A stretch of DNA of 31,034 nucleotides, from positions 1 to 31,034 of the forward strand of contig DASYSL010000016.1 of the NCBI GenBank assembly GCA_036003365.1, written 5' to 3'. The translations under genes were made by a program, and so were the position numbers. Each line of letters opens with the position of its first letter. The stretch's first letter is position 1. This document shows, in pieces, positions 25,278 through 31,034 of the stretch. The notes beneath the pieces are model-generated. The model was given only the letters and a program-made list of their open reading frames with translations. It was not told where the DNA came from and searched no databases. Source of the DNA: DASYSL01 sp036003365 (GTDB lineage Bacteria > Eisenbacteria > RBG-16-71-46 > DASYSL01).

Positions 25278-28064
25278 CTACTTCTCTTGCTTCTTGAGCC
25301 CGAGCATGCTGAGCCCGAGAAGAATGGGAATGGACAAGGCCAGGACGAGGAAATCCTTCAACATGAGGGCCGGCCTCAACCCTTTCGTGTAGGCGCCGAC
25401 GCTCGAATGCATGTAGTAAGTCGTCGGCCAGATCGAGCCGATGAACTTGGCGCTTCCCTCGAGCGTCGACACGGGCTGCATCAGCCCCGCGAACTGGATG
25501 GTGGGCTGCAGGGTGAGGATGGCGGTGATGAACACGGCTGCGACCTGGGTGCTCGTGAAGGTCGAGGTGGCCATCCCGATGCCCGTGGTGACGATCACGT
25601 AGAGCAGCGAGCACAAGGTGAGCATGAGGAAGCTGCCCTTGATCGGCACGCCGAAGACCACGAGGAGGATGGCCGCCAGGATGAAGAAGTTGATCATGCC
25701 GATCGCGACGTATGGCAGCTGCTTGCCGAGGAGGTATTCGAGCCTCCCGGTCGGCGTGACGTAGAAGTTGATCATCGAGCCCAGCTCCTTCTCACGGACG
25801 ATGCTGACGGTCATGAGAATGGCCGGGATCAGGATGAGAAGCAGAGCCGGCACGCTCGGCCCGATGGCATAGATGCTCTGGAACGTCGGGTTGTACATGA
25901 AGCGCGCCTGCACGTCCGCCTGATTCTTGGGCGGCGGCGACTGAACGATCGATGGATCCTTGAGCAGGGTGTTGTGCACGCCCTGCACGTATTGCGCCGC
26001 GGTCTCGCCGCGGAAGGTCATGGCGCCGTCCACCTGGGCGAGGACGTCCGGCGGCTCGCTGCGATGAAGATCGCGTCCGAAGCTCGGCGGGATCTCGAGC
26101 AAGAGCGAGATGTCGTCGGCCTGCAGGCGCTTGAGCCCGTCTTCATCGGAAAACGTCGGCTTGGTCTCTGTGAAGTACTGGCGCGCGGCCCCGAATTGCT
26201 CGACGTAGCGGCGGCTCTCGGGCGTCTGGTCGCGATCGAGCACGGCGTAGCGAATGTGCTCGACATCGGTCGTGATGCCGAAGCCGAAGACGAGCATGAG
26301 GAGCGCCGAGCCGGCGAAGGCGAACATGAGGCGCACGGGATCGCGGAGGATCTGCGCGGTCTCGTTGCGCGAGTAGGCGAGCATGCGCCCGAGGCGGAGC
26401 GCCCATTCGGATTGCTTGACGTGCTCCACGGGCGCTGCGGTCGCAGCCACCGCGGCGGCGGCGGCCGCGCCGGCATCCTCGGGGGCCGGGCCGCTCTCCT
26501 TGATCGCGTCCTCCATGTAGCCGATGAAGGCGTCCTCGAGACTCTTGGCGCCGCGCCCGTCGATCAGCTTCTGCGGAGCATCGCAAGCCAGCACCTTGCC
26601 CGCGTTCATGAGCGAGATGCGGTCGCAGCGCATGCCTTCGTTCATGAAGTGGGTGGTGACGAAGATGGTCACGCCCTGGTTGCGCGAGAGGTCGATCAAG
26701 AGCTCCCAGAAGCTGTCGCGCGCTACCGGATCCACGCCCGATGTCGGCTCGTCGAGAATCAGGAGCTTGGGCTCGTGCAGCACGGCGACCGCCAGCGACA
26801 GCCGCTGGCGCAGGCCCATCGGCAGATCCTCGGCGAGCGCGTCCAGGTGTGGGCCCAAGCCGAAGCGCTCGACCAGCTCGTCGATGCGCGTCTTCGCCTT
26901 GTCGGGCGGGATGTGATAGAGGCGCGCGTCGAGCACCAGATTCTGACGCACCGTCAGCTCGCCGTAGAGGGAAAACGCCTGCGTCATGTAGCCGAGGTTC
27001 TCCCGCACCTCCATGCTTCCGGCCTCGACCGAGTTGCCGAAGAGCGTCGCCGATCCCTCGGTCGGCGGCAGAAGGCCGGTCAGCATCTTCATGGTGGTCG
27101 ACTTGCCACAGCCGTTGGAGCCCAGGAAGCCGAAGATCTCTCCCACCTCGATGGAGAGGCTCACGTGGTCGACGGCGGTGAAGCTGCCGAACTTGCGCGT
27201 GAGTCCCTTGGCGTCGATCGCGATCTCCGACTTGCCCTCGGGGCGCGGCGGGATCGTGAGCTCTTTGTGGCCCTTTTTCGCCTCTTCCGGAAGCAGAGCG
27301 ATGAAGCATCCCTCGAGGTCTTTGGTCCCCGTGCGCTGCATGAGCTCGGCGGGCGTGCCGGTCGCGAGCACCTTGCCCGCGTCCATGGCCACGATCCAGT
27401 CCCACTGCTGGGCCTCGTCCATGTAGGCGGTGGCGACGACGACGCTCATCCCCGGGCGGTCCTTGCGGATGTCATCGATGAGCGTCCAGAACTGGCGCCG
27501 CGACAGCGGATCCACGCCCGTCGTCGGCTCGTCGAGGATGAGGAGATCGGGCGAGTGCACGAGGGCGCCGCACAAGCCGACTTTCTGTTTCATGCCTCCC
27601 GAGAGCTTGCCGGCCGGTCGCTCCGGGAAGGGGCCGAGACCGGTGGCGTCGAGAAGCTGTTTCACCTTGCCCGGGCGTTCCTGCGGCGAGAGCCCGAAGA
27701 GCTGCGCCATGAAGTCGACGTTGTCGCGCACGCTCAGCTCGAGATACAGATTCTTGCCCAGGCCCTGCGGCATGTAGGCGATCTGTGGACACACGACACG
27801 CCGGTGCTTGATGTCGGCGATGTCGCCATCCAGCACCTGCATGGCTCCCTGCTGCAGCTTCTTGGCCCCCGCCATCAGGCCGAGGAGCGTCGACTTGCCG
27901 ACGCCGTCCGGCCCGACCACGCCGACCATGATGCCCCTCGGGATGTCGATCGAGATGGCGTCGAGCGCCTTGGTCTTGCCGTAGAGGTGCGTGACCTCCT
28001 TGACCGAGACGACCGGCTTCTCGGCGGCGGGCGCCTCGGGGATCACCGGGGCCGTGGCGGACAT
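25278..28064 (-). CDS. RbbA/YhiH-type ABC transporter: two ATPase domains fused to an ABC-2 permease
   Basis: 928 residues (E. coli RbbA has 911). First ABC domain: Walker A GPDGVGKST (51-59), signature KLSGGMKQK (153-161), Walker B LLILDEPTTGVD (174-185). Second: Walker A GSNGCGKST (315-323), degenerate signature DLPMGLRQR (413-421), which is normal for this family, Walker B LLILDEPTSGVD. An Ala-rich linker (about 530-545) leads to a C-terminal ABC-2 permease with a transmembrane segment near 590, a periplasmic domain, and four or five more segments from about 745. ABC exporters of this type act with HlyD adaptors. Role in drug, lipid or peptide export; ribosome association of E. coli RbbA should not be assumed here. 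It follows the HlyD gene by seven bases. Confidence 0.92.
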   Translation of the reverse strand: MSATAPVIPEAPAAEKPVVSVKEVTHLYGKTKALDAISIDIPRGIMVGVVGPDGVGKSTLLGLMAGAKKLQQGAMQVLDGDIADIKHRRVVCPQIAYMPQGLGKNLYLELSVRDNVDFMAQLFGLSPQERPGKVKQLLDATGLGPFPERPAGKLSGGMKQKVGLCGALVHSPDLLILDEPTTGVDPLSRRQFWTLIDDIRKDRPGMSVVVATAYMDEAQQWDWIVAMDAGKVLATGTPAELMQRTGTKDLEGCFIALLPEEAKKGHKELTIPPRPEGKSEIAIDAKGLTRKFGSFTAVDHVSLSIEVGEIFGFLGSNGCGKSTTMKMLTGLLPPTEGSATLFGNSVEAGSMEVRENLGYMTQAFSLYGELTVRQNLVLDARLYHIPPDKAKTRIDELVERFGLGPHLDALAEDLPMGLRQRLSLAVAVLHEPKLLILDEPTSGVDPVARDSFWELLIDLSRNQGVTIFVTTHFMNEGMRCDRISLMNAGKVLACDAPQKLIDGRGAKSLEDAFIGYMEDAIKESGPAPEDAGAAAAAAVAATAAPVEHVKQSEWALRLGRMLAYSRNETAQILRDPVRLMFAFAGSALLMLVFGFGITTDVEHIRYAVLDRDQTPESRRYVEQFGAARQYFTETKPTFSDEDGLKRLQADDISLLLEIPPSFGRDLHRSEPPDVLAQVDGAMTFRGETAAQYVQGVHNTLLKDPSIVQSPPPKNQADVQARFMYNPTFQSIYAIGPSVPALLLILIPAILMTVSIVREKELGSMINFYVTPTGRLEYLLGKQLPYVAIGMINFFILAAILLVVFGVPIKGSFLMLTLCSLLYVIVTTGIGMATSTFTSTQVAAVFITAILTLQPTIQFAGLMQPVSTLEGSAKFIGSIWPTTYYMHSSVGAYTKGLRPALMLKDFLVLALSIPILLGLSMLGLKKQEK

Positions 28065-28071
28065 GCCCTGG

Positions 28072-29091
28072 TTATCCCGAGCTCTGCGCCGTGGCGTCGG
28101 TCTTCATCACGTTCTTCTCGAGCCAGGCCGGCCACACCGCCTTGTCGTCGTAGCGGACGTAGCCGACGCCGCGCACACCTGTCTTGATGCGGTCCATGTA
28201 GCGGGTCACGAGCACCGTGGGCAGCTGGATCTTGACGCGGAACATGAGCTTCTCGCGCTCGCTCTTCGTCTCCACCTCTTTGGGAGTGAACTGGGCCTCC
28301 GGCGAGACGAAGGTGACGACGCCGGCGGCCGAGCGGTCGGGCTCGTAGTCGACGGTAATCCTCGCCTCCGAGCCGATCTTGGTGCGCGCCGCTTGCTCCG
28401 CCGGCAGATAGATCTCCATGTACACGTCCTGCAGGTTCACGATCGTGAGCGCCTTGCCGCCCGGGCCGAGCACTTCGCCGGGCTCGGCCAGCCGGTAAAG
28501 AACGCGCCCGAGCACGGGCGAGGTGAGTGTCGCGTCGGAGATGCGTGTCCGATACGACTCGACGTTCGCCTTGGCCGCTTCGGCGTTGCGCTTGGCGGTC
28601 TCGAGCCGCGCCTCTTCCTCGCTCAGCGAAGCCCCGCTCGTCTGCACGGTCATGGTGCGCACGTCGAGCTCGCGCTGCGAGCCTGCGTTCTCCTGGAACA
28701 GCTTGCCCGCGCGATCCGCCTCGATCTTGGCCAGCCGGTTCTGGGCCCGGGCGCGCGCGATCGAAGCCTGCGCCACAGTCAGCTGTTCGAGAGCCGCGGC
28801 CTCGCTCGCCTGGGCCGAGGCGAGCTGGGCTTCGAGCGTCGAGGTATCGAGCCGCACCACCACCTGGCCCGGCTTGACGAGGTCGCCTTCGTCCACCAGC
28901 ACTTCTTTGACGCGCAACGGCTCCTTGGCCGTGGCGTCCACGAGCTTGGCTTCCAGGCGGCCGTTTCCGTAAGCGATGCCGTCGGGGACGGCGTTCTGCC
29001 GCCCTTGCCACCACTTGTAGCCAAAGAACGCGACGCCGGCGACGACCACGGCGGCGATGATCCACTTCGTCTTCTTCGAGAGCTTGGCCAT
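28072..29091 (-). CDS. HlyD/EmrA-type membrane fusion (periplasmic adaptor) protein
   Basis: Links the inner-membrane exporter to the outer-membrane factor. From the ATG at 29091 it has 339 residues: positively charged N-terminus, one transmembrane anchor (about 9-26), biotinyl-lipoyl half (LRVKEVLVDEGDLVKPGQVVVRLDTS), a coiled-coil hairpin (about 87-185), the second lipoyl half (ATLTSPVLGRVLYRLAEPGEVLGPGG), and a beta-barrel domain (DVYMEIYLPAEQAARTKIG, ITVDYEPDR). The start is set two bases after the OMF stop; an upstream start at 29226 would run into the OMF gene. Resembles YhiI, the partner of RbbA/YhhJ. Confidence 0.92.
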   Translation of the reverse strand: MAKLSKKTKWIIAAVVVAGVAFFGYKWWQGRQNAVPDGIAYGNGRLEAKLVDATAKEPLRVKEVLVDEGDLVKPGQVVVRLDTSTLEAQLASAQASEAAALEQLTVAQASIARARAQNRLAKIEADRAGKLFQENAGSQRELDVRTMTVQTSGASLSEEEARLETAKRNAEAAKANVESYRTRISDATLTSPVLGRVLYRLAEPGEVLGPGGKALTIVNLQDVYMEIYLPAEQAARTKIGSEARITVDYEPDRSAAGVVTFVSPEAQFTPKEVETKSEREKLMFRVKIQLPTVLVTRYMDRIKTGVRGVGYVRYDDKAVWPAWLEKNVMKTDATAQSSG

Positions 29092-29093
29092 GG

Positions 29094-30626
29094 CTACCTG
29101 TCGGTTTCCGAGGACTTGTTGGAGTCTTCTTGTTGATGGTCGAAGTAGTTCCCCCAGTTCGTCCGCTGCTGCATGCGAACCCGGACGCTGTCGGGCACGA
29201 ACGGCTGCCCGGCGCGGATCTGCCATCCTCCGCCGAGCGCTTTGTAGAGAGAGATCAGCTCCGTCGCGACCGACGAGCGATCCTGCGCGAGGTTATTCTG
29301 CTCCGCGAGCAGGGAGCGCTGCGCGTCGAGCACGCGCTGATAGTCGACAGCGCCCTCGCGATACTGGGTGAACGAGAGGTCCACCGCGCGTTGCGCTCCC
29401 ACGACGGCGTTCTGCGCGAAGGCGGCCGCTTCCTGCGACTTCATGTAGCCGGCCATCCCGTCTTCCACTTCCTGGGCGGCGCGGATCACCGTGTTCTGGT
29501 AGTCGAGGAGCAACTGCTCGAAGCGTGCGTCCTGGACGCGCACATTGTTCTTGATGCGGCCGTAATTGAAGATGGGCCAGATGAGCCGCGGCCCGAACGC
29601 GTAGAAAAAGCTGCCGGACCCGAACAGATTCTTGAACGCCGAGTTGCCGGAGAGCGCCCCGCCGCCCGAACTGGTCTGCGTGCCGATGGTTCCGGCGAGC
29701 GAGAAGCTGGGATAGAGATCGGCTTTGGCGACGCCGATGCGCTCGCTCTGCGCGGCGGCATTCAGCTCGGCGCTGCGGATGTCCGGGCGACGGCGCAGCA
29801 CCTCCGTGGGCACCGTGATCTCCACCTGCGCCGGTGGCGCAGGGATGCCCTTGGAGCCCGCGAGCATCGCATCGAGCGCGCCCGGCGGCTCCGCCAGGAG
29901 CGTGCACAAAGCGTTCTGCGCCTGCTTGAGACCGATCTCGAGCCGCGGGATGGTCGCCCGCGTGTCTTCGAGGAGTGTAGTCGCCTGTGCGACGTCGAGC
30001 TCCGAAGTGGCACCGTGCCGGAACCGCGACTGGGCGATGCGCAGGCCCTCGGCCTGGATGGCGGCGTTCTGGGTTGCCTGGTCGATCAGCACTTCGAATG
30101 TGCGCACTGCCGCGTAGGTGCGCGCCACTTCTGCCGTGAGCGAGATCAGCGCGTTGTCGTAGTCGGCCACCGATGCGAGATACTGCTCGGATGCCGCACG
30201 AACGTCCCGATGGAACTTGCGCCAGAAGTCGATCTCCCAGAGCGCGTCGAAACCAATCTGGTAATCCCAGAAGTTGTGGTCGGCGAGGACGCTGTTGGCG
30301 GCGTGCTTGCTGACCTGGACTCCGGTGGCGTTGGCGAACACCGCCTGCACCTGCGGATACTGATTGCCGACGGCGATGCCCAATTGGGCGCGCGCTTCCA
30401 TGATGCGCACGCCGGCGGCCTGCAACGGCAGGTTCTGGTGGTAGGCACTCAGAACGAGCTGGTCGAGCGTGGGATCGTGGAAGGAGCGCCACCACGTCGT
30501 GTCCGCCATGGCCCGCGTCGCGAATTGCGCGCTGTCCGCGGCACTCCACTGGCTCTCCAACTTGACCGGCGGCCTCGCGTATTCGGGGCCGACCGCGCAA
30601 CCCGCGAGGGCGCAGGCGAGGCCCAA
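29094..30626 (-). CDS. Outer-membrane efflux factor, NodT/TolC family lipoprotein
   Basis: Trimeric outer-membrane channel of a tripartite exporter. 510 residues from the TTG at 30626: lipobox LAGC near residue 10 (lipidation on Cys10), PEYARPP, and two homologous OEP halves, each with long helices (LVLSAYHQNLPLQAAG, RRRPDIRSAELNAAAQSERIGVAKADLYPSFSLAG, LIWPIFNYGRIKNNVRVQDA). The TTG leaves a signal peptide with only nine residues before Cys and no basic n-region, while the upstream frame reads WKRSLATTLG, which would be ideal; but there is no ATG, GTG or TTG there. The true start is therefore probably upstream, by an unusual codon or because of a base error. First gene of the exporter operon. 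Confidence 0.92.
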   Translation of the reverse strand: MGLACALAGCAVGPEYARPPVKLESQWSAADSAQFATRAMADTTWWRSFHDPTLDQLVLSAYHQNLPLQAAGVRIMEARAQLGIAVGNQYPQVQAVFANATGVQVSKHAANSVLADHNFWDYQIGFDALWEIDFWRKFHRDVRAASEQYLASVADYDNALISLTAEVARTYAAVRTFEVLIDQATQNAAIQAEGLRIAQSRFRHGATSELDVAQATTLLEDTRATIPRLEIGLKQAQNALCTLLAEPPGALDAMLAGSKGIPAPPAQVEITVPTEVLRRRPDIRSAELNAAAQSERIGVAKADLYPSFSLAGTIGTQTSSGGGALSGNSAFKNLFGSGSFFYAFGPRLIWPIFNYGRIKNNVRVQDARFEQLLLDYQNTVIRAAQEVEDGMAGYMKSQEAAAFAQNAVVGAQRAVDLSFTQYREGAVDYQRVLDAQRSLLAEQNNLAQDRSSVATELISLYKALGGGWQIRAGQPFVPDSVRVRMQQRTNWGNYFDHQQEDSNKSSETDR

Positions 30627-31007
30627 TGTCGTGGCGAGGCTTCGTTTCCAACCGCGAACGTGAGTCGTGACGTGCTCCGTTCGGTTCCCGTCCGGCCGCC
30701 AGCCCCCCAGCGCGCAACGGTCGGCTCGCGCTCATGCGAAACTCAAGCGCGCGCTCGATCCCTGAAATCGTTTTGGTATGACCGAATGACGGTCAAGATG
30801 CGTGCGTGCGGCTCGACTTCGGGGCTGGAATCGCGAGCACTCACGCTTTCGCTGGTGCGTTGTCCTCCTGTTTGCGGCACTCGACGATGACTTCAGGTCG
30901 ACTCCGGGGAAAACAACAATAGTACAGTCCCCGTTCGCCGTCACGGGGGCCGCTCAGCGGATGGCCGTATGGGCAGGGGACTTCGGCGTAACTCTCGGAG
31001 AGAATCA
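30627..31007. other. Upstream region of the exporter operon
   Basis: About 380 bases without a supported gene. The part next to the outer-membrane factor could contain its true start (in-frame codons reading WKRSLATTLG). An inverted repeat (30779-30795) overlaps a TTGACC -35-like element on the minus strand. From about 30900 the sequence becomes more AT-rich (AAAACAACAATAGTAC) and could hold a plus-strand promoter for a gene at the right edge. Short open frames here show no coding features. Confidence 0.5.
30779..30795. promoter_or_regulatory. TetR-type operator candidate, TGACCG-N5-CGGTCA
   Basis: A perfect 6+6 inverted repeat with a 5-base spacer, about 150 bases upstream of the exporter operon. 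On the minus strand it overlaps TTGACC, a -35-like element, so a bound repressor could block the exporter. The size and symmetry suit a TetR- or MarR-family dimer. No regulator gene is visible within the window; one could lie beyond the right edge. Confidence 0.45.
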
Positions 31008-31034
31008 ATGTTTGGAATCCCGGCGAACCAAGGT
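31008..31034 (+). CDS. Start of a possible gene cut by the right edge
   Basis: ATG at 31008 with GGAGAG five bases upstream, a strong ribosome-binding site by this genome's standard. Only nine codons are visible (MFGIPANQG), with no stop. It would be transcribed away from the exporter operon, the usual place for its regulator, but nine residues tell nothing about function. Confidence 0.3.

Noticed and set aside
26800..26830. Degenerate second ABC signature (LPMGLRQR) in the RbbA-like protein as a sign of inactivation
   Set aside because: The second ABC domain of this family normally has such a sequence in place of LSGGQ, so it is not anomalous.
22300..28187. Long plus-strand open frames (859 and 966 codons) over SulP, the permease and the RbbA-like gene
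   Set aside because: Same reason: complementary shadow of high-GC coding sequence, Glu/Arg/His-rich, no domains, no plausible ribosome-binding context.
30732..30944. Minus-strand 70-codon open frame upstream of the exporter operon
   Set aside because: It covers the putative operator/promoter region, its translation has no recognisable features and no ribosome-binding site stands out.

Overview
The window is uniformly GC-rich, densely packed chromosomal DNA from a diderm bacterium. The outer-membrane evidence is an outer-membrane beta-barrel candidate, a NodT/TolC-type outer-membrane factor, an HlyD-type adaptor and several proteins with signal peptides. I see no rRNA, phage, IS element, transposase or CRISPR array. 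The phylum cannot be fixed from this sequence alone. The mix of house-keeping genes with Cys-rich secreted proteins would fit a poorly cultured GC-rich lineage such as Candidatus Eisenbacteria or a deltaproteobacterial/myxococcal relative; that is inference.

Left part (1-6900, minus strand): a secreted protein cut by the left edge, then the protein-quality-control operon read leftwards as tRNA-Leu(UAG) - tig - clpP - clpX - lon, with a recognisable promoter before the tRNA and hairpins after lon. The ClpP has Asn where the catalytic Asp normally sits. Next (6930-9810, minus) come a Cys-rich secreted multidomain protein and a FadL-like beta-barrel candidate. Divergent from the barrel is a plus-strand run (9941-13837): 3-hydroxyacyl-CoA dehydrogenase, thiolase and an exopolyphosphatase/GppA protein.

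The most interesting part is 12044-16576. A tight minus-strand operon, sixA - thymidylate-kinase-like A - thymidylate-kinase-like B - CHAD, converges on ppx/gppA and overlaps it by 242 bases. CHAD binds polyphosphate and Ppx/GppA degrades polyphosphate or pppGpp. The two kinase-like genes are diverged tandem paralogues, and one has Arg in place of the P-loop Lys. A PPK2 polyphosphate kinase lies 5 kb away. I propose this as a polyphosphate-linked module with an undescribed paired P-loop kinase.

From 16848 the plus strand carries a short LeuA/homocitrate-synthase-like enzyme and a LeuB-like dehydrogenase, then two secreted proteins of unknown function. The right part (20834-30626, minus) is a seven-gene run read leftwards: outer-membrane factor, HlyD adaptor, RbbA-type double-ATPase/permease, YhhJ-type permease (together a complete tripartite ABC-2 exporter), then a SulP-STAS anion transporter, PPK2 and a small secreted protein. 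An inverted repeat resembling a TetR-family operator lies upstream of the run, and a new plus-strand gene appears to begin at the right edge.
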